Assembly (NCBI RefSeq): GCF_000445445.1
Contig: NZ_ASXP01000001.1
Location: forward strand, 976,501-1,040,500
Source of the DNA: Sporomusa ovata DSM 2662
Lineage (GTDB): Bacteria > Bacillota > Negativicutes > Sporomusales > Sporomusaceae
DNA: 64,000 bases
Direction of reading: 5' to 3'
The notes under the pieces are model-generated. The model was not told the origin of the DNA. It ran no database searches and saw nothing but the letters and a program-made list of their open reading frames with translations. Made by a program: the position numbers and the translations under genes. Below are positions 25,573-33,912 of the stretch, one piece after another. The number at the start of each line of letters is the position of its first letter. The first letter of the stretch is position 1.

Positions 25573-26400
25573 ATGAGGCAAACTACCCAGGGACGTAGTA
25601 CGAATAGCACTATTAAAGATGTCCAAAATAGCTGTGATGAACGTGGTATTGCAATTCAAAAAGTTGGAGTCAGTGATGTGCATCTGCCGTTTTTAATAAA
25701 AACTAAAAGTGGTTCCTTTCAAAGTGTTTTAGCCAAAATTAAGCTTACCGTTGATTTGCCGCAAGAGTTCAAAGGGACACACATGAGCCGGTTTATTGAA
25801 ATTCTTAGCGATTGGAGCCAAAAACCGGTGTCCTACCGGGAAATTGAGTATATGTTGACAGACACAATTGACCGTTTGCAGGCCAAAAGAGCGCATATTG
25901 ATATTAATTTTAAATATTTCATCGAAAAAATGGCACCAGTGAGTGGCTTTAAAAGTATGCTGGATTATGATTGTGTATTTTCAGGTAACTTAGTGCGTGG
26001 CGGGCATTTGGACTTGCTGTTTGGTATTACGGTACCATTTACCTCACTATGTCCCTGTAGTAAGGAAATATCGCAATATGGGGCGCATAACCAGCGGGGG
26101 ATTATGAAGGCGAAGATTAAACAACAGCCGGGAAAGTTTATCTGGATTGAAGATTTGGCAGCATTGATGGAAGAACAGGGAAGTTGTCAGGTATATCCTT
26201 TGTTAAAGCGCGGGGATGAAAAATATGTTACGGAAAAGGCCTATGAAAATCCTAAATTTGTTGAAGATGTACTCAGGGATTTAGTCTTAACGTTGCGTAA
26301 GATTGATGGTATTGAATGGTTTGAAATTGAATGTGAAAACTATGAATCTATTCATAACCATAGTGCCTATGCCACGCATATTGAGTGTGTAGAAAGCTAG
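25573..26400 (+). CDS. folE2: GTP cyclohydrolase FolE2 (type IB)
   Basis: Converts GTP to 7,8-dihydroneopterin triphosphate for folate or queuosine-type pathways using a metal other than zinc. The 275 residues contain the catalytic cysteine in SLCPCSKEIS, GAHNQRG and SRFIEIL. AGGAG lies 8 nt before the ATG at 25573. No other folate genes are adjacent, so which pathway it serves is open. Confidence 0.92.
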   Translation: MRQTTQGRSTNSTIKDVQNSCDERGIAIQKVGVSDVHLPFLIKTKSGSFQSVLAKIKLTVDLPQEFKGTHMSRFIEILSDWSQKPVSYREIEYMLTDTIDRLQAKRAHIDINFKYFIEKMAPVSGFKSMLDYDCVFSGNLVRGGHLDLLFGITVPFTSLCPCSKEISQYGAHNQRGIMKAKIKQQPGKFIWIEDLAALMEEQGSCQVYPLLKRGDEKYVTEKAYENPKFVEDVLRDLVLTLRKIDGIEWFEIECENYESIHNHSAYATHIECVES

Positions 26401-26433
26401 TGAACTCGTGTCAGTATAGCTGAAACACTGGGG

Positions 26434-26463
26434 ATTCAGGTGGAGAGTCTGCTCCACCTGAAT
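26434..26463. terminator. Hairpin after folE2
   Basis: ATTCAGGTGGA and TCCACCTGAAT form a perfect 11-bp stem with an 8-nt loop, 34 nt after the folE2 stop. There is no T run, so termination is plausible but not certain. Confidence 0.5.
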
Positions 26464-26511
26464 TAACGCCGCCTGTAGAGGCGAGAGTCTTGACTTGTGT
26501 ACTAAGACAAA

Positions 26512-26547
26512 GCGGCGCCGGACTAAAGTAGGCTAGTCCGGCGCCGC
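26512..26547 (-). terminator. Strong hairpin terminating the low-complexity gene
   Basis: GCGGCGCCGGACTA (26512-26525) and TAGTCCGGCGCCGC (26534-26547) form a perfect 14-bp GC-rich stem. On the - strand it lies directly after the stop codon of the gene ending at 26563 and is followed by a T-rich stretch. Confidence 0.7.
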
Positions 26548-26562
26548 ATTTGGGTTTTGGGA

Positions 26563-26874
26563 CTATTCAGCGGAATAGTCACCATTGGCGTCATATTTGG
26601 CAGTTAAGGTTTGGTTGGCCATAGCGCTTTTTGAATTGGTCGCTGAGGCAGTGCTGCTGCTTGTTTGCGATTGTTTAGCAAGTTGGCTTAACTTGTTCAT
26701 ATCTGCAGAGGTAGCCGAAGCTGTGCCAGAAGTAGCGGACATTCCGGAAGTAGCGGATGTTCCGGACATTCCGGAGGCTTTGCTGGAGTAATCGTTATTT
26801 GCATCCATCTTGGCAGTCAAGGTACCATATTCGCTTTTGCTTGCTGCTTGTTTGCTTTGTTTGGATTGTTCCAT
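26563..26874 (-). CDS. Low-complexity Ser/Ala/Thr-rich protein with duplicated terminal motif
   Basis: A 103-residue hydrophilic protein I cannot assign. Near each end it carries the same short motif: LTAKMDANNDYSSK (residues about 19-32) and LTAKYDANGDYSAE (about 90-103, the C-terminus). Between them is a linker of repeated SGTSATSGM-type units and Ser/Gln/Ala-rich sequence. No signal peptide or membrane segment is seen. GGGAGGT 9-10 nt before the ATG supports translation. A spore or surface-associated role is only a guess from composition. Confidence 0.7.
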   Translation of the reverse strand: MEQSKQSKQAASKSEYGTLTAKMDANNDYSSKASGMSGTSATSGMSATSGTASATSADMNKLSQLAKQSQTSSSTASATNSKSAMANQTLTAKYDANGDYSAE

Positions 26875-27005
26875 AATGTGATTACCTCCCTGAATTTTTA
26901 TTTGGCCATGTGACCAATATTAGTATCAGAAAACACATATCAAGTCATACCAGGGATTTTTTGCCCAATAGCAATTTATAGTTAAATCCCAGTTGAGGTT
27001 AAATA

Positions 27006-27866
27006 ATGAAACAGTTAATTGTGAATGCCGATGATTTTGGCTTACATGAAAATATTAATCTTGGCATTATCGAGGGGCATATCCGAGGCTGTATTACGAG
27101 TACTTCGCTTATGGCCGGTGGATCTGCATTTAATCATGCGGCAGCGTTAGCTGCCGACCATCCGCAATTGGGGATTGGCGCTCATCTTACACTTGTGGGT
27201 GGAATGCCGGTAACTGATCCGGGGTCTATTCCTTCCTTAGTTGATAGTGAGGGGATGTTGTGTACCAGTTATCCGGCATTTTTGAAAAAATTTTGTTTGG
27301 CAGGTATTTGCCTTGACGATGTGCACCGGGAACTGACGGCACAGGTTAACAAAATATTGTCGGCTGGCATTACGCTTACTCATCTTGACAGCCATCAGCA
27401 CCTGCATGTGGTGCCGGGGATTCTTAATATTGTGCTAAGTATTGCCAAAGAATTTAATATCAGGGCTATGCGGATACCGGCTGAATCGCTGGTGTTCTTA
27501 GGTGGTTTTAAACCGGGAGCAGGCAGGATAATTGGCCGCTCCGGTCTTAGTATTTTGGCTGGTATGGCTCGTTTTAAGGCGCGACAGGCTGGTTTAGCGG
27601 CACCGGATCATTTCTATGGAATGGTAGCGGGCGGCAGTATGGAGGAAAAGTTACTACTTACTATTATTGATAATCTGTCTGAGGGCATAACCGAAGTTAT
27701 GGTTCATCCTGGCTTAGATGAGGTTGCTCTCAATCGCGTATTTAACTGGCAATACCATTGGCAGCAGGAACTCAGTGCAGTTACTAGCTGCCGGGTTGTT
27801 CAGCGTTTGGAACAAGAGAATATTCAACTCGTGTCATTTGCTGGGATGAATAACAGTAAAGGGTGA
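27006..27866 (+). CDS. ChbG/HpnK-family carbohydrate deacetylase (YdjC-like)
   Basis: A 286-residue metal-dependent deacetylase. The N-terminal IVNADDFGLHENIN carries the Asp pair, IGAHLTLVGG a metal His, and HLDSHQHLHVVPGI the second His motif; VMVHPGLDE is near the end. ChbG deacetylates chitobiose and HpnK acts on hopanoid intermediates. No hopanoid or chitobiose genes are adjacent, so the substrate is unassigned. It lies upstream of the B12 riboswitch and is not part of that operon. Confidence 0.87.
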   Translation: MKQLIVNADDFGLHENINLGIIEGHIRGCITSTSLMAGGSAFNHAAALAADHPQLGIGAHLTLVGGMPVTDPGSIPSLVDSEGMLCTSYPAFLKKFCLAGICLDDVHRELTAQVNKILSAGITLTHLDSHQHLHVVPGILNIVLSIAKEFNIRAMRIPAESLVFLGGFKPGAGRIIGRSGLSILAGMARFKARQAGLAAPDHFYGMVAGGSMEEKLLLTIIDNLSEGITEVMVHPGLDEVALNRVFNWQYHWQQELSAVTSCRVVQRLEQENIQLVSFAGMNNSKG

Positions 27867-27915
27867 TTGCTATAATTTAAATAAAATATTTAATTTTGAT
27901 AATTATCGTCTTGCT

Positions 27916-27944
27916 AGCAGGAAAAAAGCCAATTATATGGAATA
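27916..27944 (+). repeat. AGCAGGA-N17-GAATA motif copy
   Basis: AGCAGGA at 27916-27922 and GAATA at 27940-27944, 17 nt apart, just upstream of the cobalamin riboswitch. Confidence 0.45.
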
Positions 27945-27965
27945 ATACCACTAACATAATTTGAT

Positions 27966-28125
27966 AGTGTAAGGGAATGGGTGCTTTGTGCTTAATAGGG
28001 AAGTCCGGTGTAATACCGGCACGGTCCCGCCACTGTAATGGGGATGCTTCCTAAATTTGCCACTGGGAAACCGGGAAGGCTTAGGGCGGCGATGAACCAG
28101 AGTCAGGAGACCTGCCTGTTCTAAC
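27966..28125 (+). promoter_or_regulatory. Cobalamin riboswitch aptamer
   Basis: Conserved blocks occur in the expected order: GGGTGC near 27980, GGGAAGTCCGGTGTAA, CCGGCACGGTCCCGCCACTG (the kissing-loop core) and the B12 box AGTCAGGAGACCTGCC (28101-28116). It lies upstream of cbiD and should reduce operon expression when adenosylcobalamin is abundant. ACCTGCCT at 28110-28117 can also pair with AGGCAGGT at 28152-28159, a candidate expression-platform switch. Confidence 0.95.
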
Positions 28126-28203
28126 ACACGCCGCTAGGACCTACGGAAGATAGGCAGGTGTGGGTACAATAATCAGGCAAAATGCATATATTGTTTGGTG
28201 TTA

Positions 28204-28226
28204 TACCCCCTGCTAAGGGGGTTTTT
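28204..28226 (+). terminator. Riboswitch-linked terminator overlapping the cbiD ribosome site
   Basis: ACCCCC and GGGGGT form a short stem with a 6-nt loop followed by TTTTT. Its 3' arm AAGGGGG is also the only Shine-Dalgarno-like sequence before cbiD, so the hairpin could act on transcription, translation or both. Confidence 0.7.
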
Positions 28227-28229
28227 CTA

Positions 28230-29345
28230 TTGTCTGATATACCAATACCAATGCGCAAAGGAATAACTACCGGGACTTGTGCGGCCGCAGCGGCCAAAGC
28301 GGCAGTACTGGCCTGGCAAGGTCAGCCGGCTACCGTCGTTGAAGTAATTTCACCGCAGGGCATAACACTGACAGCGCCGATAGCTGCCAGTCATGCGCTT
28401 GCTAATGGCGGTGTCGCCTGGGTAATTAAGGATGCCGGCGATGATCCGGATATTACGAATGGGGTTAAAATTGTAGCGGAAGTAAGTATAACCGATCAGC
28501 CGGGAATAATGATCAAGGCCGGTGAGGGTGTCGGTACGGTGACAAAACCGGGTCTGGCTATGCCGGTAGGAGAGCCGGCTGTAAACCCTGGACCGCGTAC
28601 CATGATTACTAAGGCGGTTAACGATTGTTTGCCGCCAGGTAAGGGAGCTGTAGTTACTATTTCCGTTCCCAATGGGGAGACAATAGCTGCTAGAACGCTT
28701 AATCCAACGCTGGGAATAGTGGGCGGGTTATCCATTATTGGTACTACCGGGATTGTTGAACCCATGTCGGAAGAAGCCTTTAAAAATTCGCTGGTACCCC
28801 AAATTAGTGTGGTGCGGGCACTGGGATATGACGAAATTGTATTTGCCCCCGGAAAGATTGGACAGGACATTGCCGTTAATCGCTATGGTTTACCAGCTGA
28901 AACAGTTGTGCAAACAAGTAATTTTATTGGACATATGTTGGAAAATGCCGTGAAGTATGAAATGCGACGGGTGCTTTTATTTGGTCATCTGGGAAAAATC
29001 GGTAAAGTTTCGGCAGGAATATTCCATACGCATAATCGAATGGCTGATGCCCGGATGGAAACAATAGCTGCCTATATGGCCGTTAGCGGCGCACCGCAGG
29101 CAGCCATTGAAGAGGTGTTGTCTGCGACTACAACCGAAGCAGCTATGCCAATTATTGCCCGCTATAATATGAACAAGGTGTATAATTTATTGGCTGAACG
29201 GGCCAGCAGCAGAGCCATGCGGTATGTGTTTGGTGATTTAACAGTGGGAACAGTTATTGTAACTTTAAAGGGAGAGATACTGGGGCTTGATCAGACGGCC
29301 CGGGAAATTGGAGGCCATTTAGGATGGAATGTACCTATCGAATAA
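28230..29345 (+). CDS. cbiD: Cobalt-precorrin-5B C1-methyltransferase CbiD
   Basis: Methylates C1 of the ring in the anaerobic B12 pathway using S-adenosylmethionine. MRKGITTGTCAAAAAKAAVL is the classic CbiD N-terminus, and GFAPGKIGQD- and GHLGKIGKVSAG-type motifs follow. Start choice: TTG at 28230 is 8 nt after the GGGGG arm of the terminator; ATG at 28251 fits the family start but lacks a ribosome site; an ATG at 28182 would place the terminator inside the gene. I prefer 28230. First gene of the B12 operon. Confidence 0.93.
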   Translation: MSDIPIPMRKGITTGTCAAAAAKAAVLAWQGQPATVVEVISPQGITLTAPIAASHALANGGVAWVIKDAGDDPDITNGVKIVAEVSITDQPGIMIKAGEGVGTVTKPGLAMPVGEPAVNPGPRTMITKAVNDCLPPGKGAVVTISVPNGETIAARTLNPTLGIVGGLSIIGTTGIVEPMSEEAFKNSLVPQISVVRALGYDEIVFAPGKIGQDIAVNRYGLPAETVVQTSNFIGHMLENAVKYEMRRVLLFGHLGKIGKVSAGIFHTHNRMADARMETIAAYMAVSGAPQAAIEEVLSATTTEAAMPIIARYNMNKVYNLLAERASSRAMRYVFGDLTVGTVIVTLKGEILGLDQTAREIGGHLGWNVPIE

Positions 29346-29956
29346 TTGTTGTGGGTATTGGTCCCGGCTCGCCTGATTATCTGTTGCCAATAGCCAGCCG
29401 GACAATTGCGGCGGCGGCTATTTTGGTCGGTAGTCAACGGGCGCTTGATACCTTTGCGACGAATAATCAGGTTACCAGGGTGATTGACAAAGATATTACC
29501 GGTGTGCTTGATTTTATTGAACAGCAGCTTGCCAGTCAGGATGTAGTTGTTATGGTATCAGGTGATCCAGGGTTTTACAGTATGTTGACTGCACTGAGAA
29601 AGCGTTTTGCCGCTAAGCGCCTTACTGTTATTCCGGGAATTAGTTCAGTGCAGCTTGCTTTTGCGCGCGTGGCCGAGGTTTGGCAGGATGCAGCTTTAAT
29701 CAGTATGCATGGCCGCAGGGCTGCTGACGATGTATTATGCTACCGCCCCGGATATAAGGTGGGGATATTAACAGATACTCAGCATAATCCGGCAACGATT
29801 GCCGGTATTCTATTAGCTCACGGTTGGCCGGCGACTGCTTGTGTGTGGCTATGCACCAATCTGTCCTATGATAATGAGGAAATAGTCAGTGCAACGTTGG
29901 CTGAGACAAGGTCAATTTCCGGGTTTGAACATAGTGTAATGGTGGTGAAGGCATGA
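29324..29956 (+). CDS. cbiE: Cobalt-precorrin-7 C5-methyltransferase CbiE
   Basis: A 210-residue tetrapyrrole methylase. The N-terminal VVGIGPGSPDYLLPIA and VVMVSGDPGFYSML are family motifs that bind S-adenosylmethionine. It methylates C5, and with CbiT converts precorrin-7 to precorrin-8. It overlaps the cbiD end by 22 nt and overlaps cbiT by ATGA, which fits CbiE and CbiT acting together (fused as CobL in aerobic organisms). Confidence 0.92.
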   Translation: MECTYRIIVVGIGPGSPDYLLPIASRTIAAAAILVGSQRALDTFATNNQVTRVIDKDITGVLDFIEQQLASQDVVVMVSGDPGFYSMLTALRKRFAAKRLTVIPGISSVQLAFARVAEVWQDAALISMHGRRAADDVLCYRPGYKVGILTDTQHNPATIAGILLAHGWPATACVWLCTNLSYDNEEIVSATLAETRSISGFEHSVMVVKA

Positions 29957-30528
29957 CACAGGGGCTAGGGATTCCAGACAGTCAGTTTATTCGGGGCAAT
30001 ATTCCGATGACCAAGCAGGAGATTAGGATATTAACCTTAGCAAAGGCTAATATTGGCGCTAATGATACTGTCATTGATATTGGTGCAGGTACCGGCTCAT
30101 TGTCAATAGAAGCAGCTTTGTTAGCTAAACATGGCAAGGTATTTGCCATTGAGCGTGAAGCAGAAGGTTTTGACTTAATCAAGGCTAATGCCGCTAAATT
30201 TAAAGCGGAAAATGTTGCGCCGATACTGGGAGTAGCCCCGGAGTCATTAGCAGGATTGCCGGCTGCTGATGTTATTTTAATTGGTGGCAGTGGCGGAAAG
30301 CTGCCAGATATACTGGCTTGTGCCGACAAATTGCTTAAACCGGGTGGACGGCTGGTTGTAACAGCAGTTACAGTGGAAACGTTATCAACTGCGCTCCACA
30401 TCCTGAGAGAGAAAAAGGAATACAACATTGATGCCTGCTCAGTGCAGGTAACCCGAATTCAAGCAGTAGGTGCCAGTAATATGTTCAAAGCACTTAATCC
30501 GATATACATAATCGTGGGTAGTAAATAG
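29953..30528 (+). CDS. cbiT: Cobalt-precorrin-6B C15-methyltransferase (decarboxylating) CbiT
   Basis: A 191-residue class I methyltransferase with motif I VIDIGAGTGSLSIEAA. The N-terminus IPDSQFIRGNIPMTKQEIR is characteristic of CbiT, which methylates C15 and removes the C12 acetate carboxyl. It starts at the ATGA overlap with cbiE. About 46 nt separate it from cbiF. Confidence 0.92.
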   Translation: MTQGLGIPDSQFIRGNIPMTKQEIRILTLAKANIGANDTVIDIGAGTGSLSIEAALLAKHGKVFAIEREAEGFDLIKANAAKFKAENVAPILGVAPESLAGLPAADVILIGGSGGKLPDILACADKLLKPGGRLVVTAVTVETLSTALHILREKKEYNIDACSVQVTRIQAVGASNMFKALNPIYIIVGSK

Positions 30529-30574
30529 GTTCAGGCTGGGTTATAACAGCCTAAGAAGAAGGGAGATTCTTAAC

Positions 30575-31330
30575 ATGAATGTTTTTTTCGTTGGTGCGGG
30601 TCCGGGCGATCCTGAACTAATCACTGTTAAAGGCCAGCGGCTGTTGGGACAGGCGGATATCATTATTTATGCCGGATCATTGGTCAATCCGGCACTGCTG
30701 TCGCTGGCTAAAAATGGCGCTGCTATCTATAATAGCGCCTCTATGACCTTGGATGAGGTTATTGCTGTTATGGAACAAGGGGTTAAGGAAAATAAGCTGG
30801 TAGTCAGACTTCATACCGGAGATCCCAGCATTTATGGTGCTATCCAGGAACAAATGGATAAGCTGGCAGTCAAAGATATTACTTTTGAGGTTATCCCGGG
30901 TGTTAGCTCTTTTCTGGCTACCGCTGCTGCTTTAAAACAGGAATATACCTTACCCGATGTATCTCAGACGGTGATTATTACCCGGCTGGAAGGTCGTACG
31001 CCTGTACCTGAAAAAGAAAAGCTAATTAAGCTGGCCAGTCATGAAGCAACCATGTGCATCTTTTTGAGTGTGCATATGCTGGATGATGTGGTACAAGAGC
31101 TAATCGACGGTGGCTATACAAAAGAAACGCCGGTAGCGATTGTGCAAAAGGCGTCCTGGCCTGATCAGAAGATTTTTCGTGCTACCTTGGCTACAATTGC
31201 TCAGCTTGCCAAAGAAAATAACATTGACCGTACAGCTATGATTGTTGTTGGCAAGGTTTTAAGCACCGATTATGCTTTATCCAGACTCTACGCCCCCGAA
31301 TTTGGACATATGTTCCGGGAGGCCAAGTAG
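30575..31330 (+). CDS. cbiF: Cobalt-precorrin-4 C11-methyltransferase CbiF
   Basis: A 251-residue tetrapyrrole methylase with N-terminal FVGAGPGDPELITVKG, RLHTGDPSIYGAI and the IPGVSSFLATAA loop typical of CbiF/CobM. It methylates C11 after ring contraction. AAGAAGGGAG lies before the ATG. Only 3 nt separate it from cbiG, the next enzyme in the pathway. Confidence 0.93.
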   Translation: MNVFFVGAGPGDPELITVKGQRLLGQADIIIYAGSLVNPALLSLAKNGAAIYNSASMTLDEVIAVMEQGVKENKLVVRLHTGDPSIYGAIQEQMDKLAVKDITFEVIPGVSSFLATAAALKQEYTLPDVSQTVIITRLEGRTPVPEKEKLIKLASHEATMCIFLSVHMLDDVVQELIDGGYTKETPVAIVQKASWPDQKIFRATLATIAQLAKENNIDRTAMIVVGKVLSTDYALSRLYAPEFGHMFREAK

Positions 31331-31333
31331 GCT

Positions 31334-32407
31334 GTGAAAGTAGCAGTCATTTCAGTAACTAATAAAGGCGCTGAATTAGCCAGCAAGATAGCGCCGCTTA
31401 TCGGGCTTGAAGTTGATATCTATGCAAAGGTTGGACGAAATCCGTGCAATGAACCTCATACCTACTGCTGTTTAGGTGATTTGGCCGGTGAACTATTTTC
31501 AAATTATGATGGTTTGCTTTTTATTATGGCGGCAGGTATTGTTGTGAGAGTGATTGCACCCTATGTTAGAGATAAACGGGTTGACCCGGCGGTAGTGGTT
31601 ATGGATGATGGCGGCAATTTTGCGATTAGTCTGCTGTCAGGTCATATTGGCGGTGCCAATGAGTTGGCGCAGCGGGTGGGGAGTGCTGTCGGGGCTACGC
31701 CTGTAATTACAACAGCTACAGATGTTGCAAGATTACCGGCTGCCGATGTACTTGCCGCCAAACTTAACCTGGTGATAGAACCATTTAATTCTCTAAAGAC
31801 AATTAACGCGGCCATTGTAAATGGTGATAATGTGAAATTTTTCCTGGATAGAGAGCTGGCCGGACAGGAGCAATATACTTGTTTGGCGGCAAAACAGGGG
31901 GTCGTGCTTGCTGATAGTAGTGAATTGGCTCTTAGCGAGGAATATGATGCAGCCGTTATAATTACCGACAGGAAACTAAGTATCCCTAAACAGCACCTGT
32001 ATTTGCGTCCCGGTGGTTTAGCCATCGGTCTTGGCTGCCGGCGCGGCACGACCAGTGCTGAAATTTTAGCAGCCATCAGTCAGGCTTGTTTGACTGTTAA
32101 ACGCAGTAGTAACAGTGTGGCCATAATTGGGAGTACAGTGGTTAAGGAAGACGAAATCGGTCTACTGGCAGCTGCTCGGCAACTGGCAGTGCCGATTAAG
32201 TTTTTTTCTAATGAGCAATTGCAAGCGTGTATTGACCAATATGACTTGTCGTTATCAAATTTTGTTAAAGAAAAGATAGGAGTGGGAAATGTATGCGAAC
32301 CAGCAGCAATTCTAGCGGGGAAAAGCAACAACCTGATTTTGCCGAAAACAAAGTATCCCAAAGTGACTGTGGCTATCACGCAGGTAAACTATCGGTGGTG
32401 GGAATAG
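31334..32407 (+). CDS. cbiG: Cobalt-precorrin-5A hydrolase CbiG
   Basis: Opens the delta-lactone of cobalt-precorrin-5A and releases acetaldehyde. The 357 residues have the N-terminal VISVTNKGAELA, a central domain with LLFIMAAGIVVRVIAP, LLSGHIGGANELA and ITTATDV, and a C-terminal CobE-like domain from about 225 (IGLGCRRGT). The start is GTG. Its last 115 nt overlap the next gene in another frame; the C-terminal VTVAITQ ending looks normal for the family. Confidence 0.92.
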   Translation: MKVAVISVTNKGAELASKIAPLIGLEVDIYAKVGRNPCNEPHTYCCLGDLAGELFSNYDGLLFIMAAGIVVRVIAPYVRDKRVDPAVVVMDDGGNFAISLLSGHIGGANELAQRVGSAVGATPVITTATDVARLPAADVLAAKLNLVIEPFNSLKTINAAIVNGDNVKFFLDRELAGQEQYTCLAAKQGVVLADSSELALSEEYDAAVIITDRKLSIPKQHLYLRPGGLAIGLGCRRGTTSAEILAAISQACLTVKRSSNSVAIIGSTVVKEDEIGLLAAARQLAVPIKFFSNEQLQACIDQYDLSLSNFVKEKIGVGNVCEPAAILAGKSNNLILPKTKYPKVTVAITQVNYRWWE

Positions 32408-33117
32408 GGCCTGGCAGTCAGATTGATATGACACCGCGCGCCAGGCAGGCTATTGAAGGTGCCGAGGTCATTGTCGGGTATGATACTTATTTAGAGTTGA
32501 TAAAAGAGTTAGTGTCTGGAAAAACCATTATCGGCACAGGTATGATGCAGGAAATTGATCGTTGCCAGGCTGCGGTAGAACAGGCGATGGAAGGAAAGCA
32601 GGTTGCCGTTATTTCCAGTGGTGATCCGGGTATCTACGGTATGGCCGGCCTGGTGCTTGAACTTGTTGCCAAATATCCGGAGAGTGTTCAGCCTGAGGTT
32701 AGTGTTGTGCCTGGTATTAGCGCTGTTGGGGCGGCGGCTTCCATTTTGGGTGCGCCGTTAATGCATGATTTTGCCGTCATTAGTTTGAGCGATCTGTTGA
32801 CTCCCTGGGAGGTTATTCAAAAGAGAATCGAAATGGCAGTTGCCGGTGACTTTGTTATTGCTATTTATAATCCGAAAAGTATCCGTCGGACAAGTCAAAT
32901 TGAAACAGTGCGCGAAATTGCACTGCAGCACCGGGGTCCGGAAACTCCTGTCGGGATAGTGCATCACGCCAGTCGTACAAAAGAGGACATGAAGATCTCA
33001 ACGTTAGAACAGTTTACCAATGAACATATTGATATGTTTTCGCTGGTCATCATTGGCAATAGTCAGACGTATGTAGCTGATGGGAAAATGGTAACACCGC
33101 GAGGCTATCGTCTATGA
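32293..33117 (+). CDS. cbiH: Cobalt-precorrin-3 C17-methyltransferase CbiH
   Basis: Methylates C17 and drives ring contraction. The conserved core begins at about residue 33 with LSVVGIGPGSQIDMTPRA and includes VISSGDPGIYGMAGL and AIYNPKS. The 274-residue reading uses the ATG at 32293 with AGGAG about 10 nt upstream. That gives an unusual hydrophilic N-terminal extension of about 32 residues lying inside cbiG. A start at a GTG near the core has no ribosome site. It overlaps cbiJ by ATGA. Confidence 0.9.
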   Translation: MRTSSNSSGEKQQPDFAENKVSQSDCGYHAGKLSVVGIGPGSQIDMTPRARQAIEGAEVIVGYDTYLELIKELVSGKTIIGTGMMQEIDRCQAAVEQAMEGKQVAVISSGDPGIYGMAGLVLELVAKYPESVQPEVSVVPGISAVGAAASILGAPLMHDFAVISLSDLLTPWEVIQKRIEMAVAGDFVIAIYNPKSIRRTSQIETVREIALQHRGPETPVGIVHHASRTKEDMKISTLEQFTNEHIDMFSLVIIGNSQTYVADGKMVTPRGYRL

Positions 33118-33875
33118 TTTTAGTGCTGGCTGGAACGCTGGATGGCCGGGAATTGGCTGTACATTTAGCAACCGCCGGACATCAGGTGCTGGCAGCGGTA
33201 ATTAGTGAGTATGGGCGAAGTCTGGCTGAATTGCCGGGTATTCGTGTTCACACCGGGCAATTGACAGTAGAAGGTATGCAGAATTTAATTGCCGACCAAA
33301 ACATTACGGTTATCGTTGATGCCAGTCATCCTTATGCTGTCAATGGTTCGATGAATGCCATGCAGGCCTGTGAGCTTGCAGGTATTGAATACATACGGTA
33401 TGAACGTGCCGAAGTTTGTGTGCCTCAGTATGAACGGCTATATGTTGCCAGTGATGCTGCTCAGGCTGGCAAATTGGCTGCCAGTCTGGGCAAGGTGATA
33501 TTCTTAACTACCGGCAGCCGCACGCTCAAACTATTTAAAACCGAACCGTTATTGGCGAAGTGCCGGCTGATTGCGCGTGTGCTGCCCCAGCCTGACGTTG
33601 TGCAAGAGTGTGTGGACTTAGGTTTTAATCCTGGTGACATTGTGGCCATCAAAGGGCCGTTTTCTCAGCAGCTTAATGCGGCACTATTTAAGGAATACGA
33701 TACCGAAGTTATTATAACAAAAAATAGCGGGACAATCGGCGGCGCAGATACTAAAATAGCGGCAGCCATTGAATTAAACCTACCAATTATTGTAATTGGC
33801 AGACCGGATATCAACTATAGGAATTTGTGCCAGACACAAGAACAAGTAATAGATATGGTAAAGAATATGGAATGA
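33114..33875 (+). CDS. cbiJ: Cobalt-precorrin-6A reductase CbiJ
   Basis: A 253-residue NAD(P)H-dependent reductase of the CobK/CbiJ family. MILVLAGTLDGRELA at the N-terminus, IVDASHPYAVNGSMNA and ITKNSGTIGGADTKI near the end are the family signatures. It reduces the macrocycle after C1 methylation. It starts on the ATGA overlap with cbiH. Confidence 0.92.
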   Translation: MILVLAGTLDGRELAVHLATAGHQVLAAVISEYGRSLAELPGIRVHTGQLTVEGMQNLIADQNITVIVDASHPYAVNGSMNAMQACELAGIEYIRYERAEVCVPQYERLYVASDAAQAGKLAASLGKVIFLTTGSRTLKLFKTEPLLAKCRLIARVLPQPDVVQECVDLGFNPGDIVAIKGPFSQQLNAALFKEYDTEVIITKNSGTIGGADTKIAAAIELNLPIIVIGRPDINYRNLCQTQEQVIDMVKNME

Positions 33876-33912
33876 CAACAGGTAACGTCAATTTACTAAG
33901 GAGGTAGCAGCT

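Noticed and set aside
28182..28229. Extension of cbiD upstream to the ATG at 28182
   Set aside because: It would encode the riboswitch terminator within the gene, lacks a ribosome site and adds residues absent from the CbiD family.
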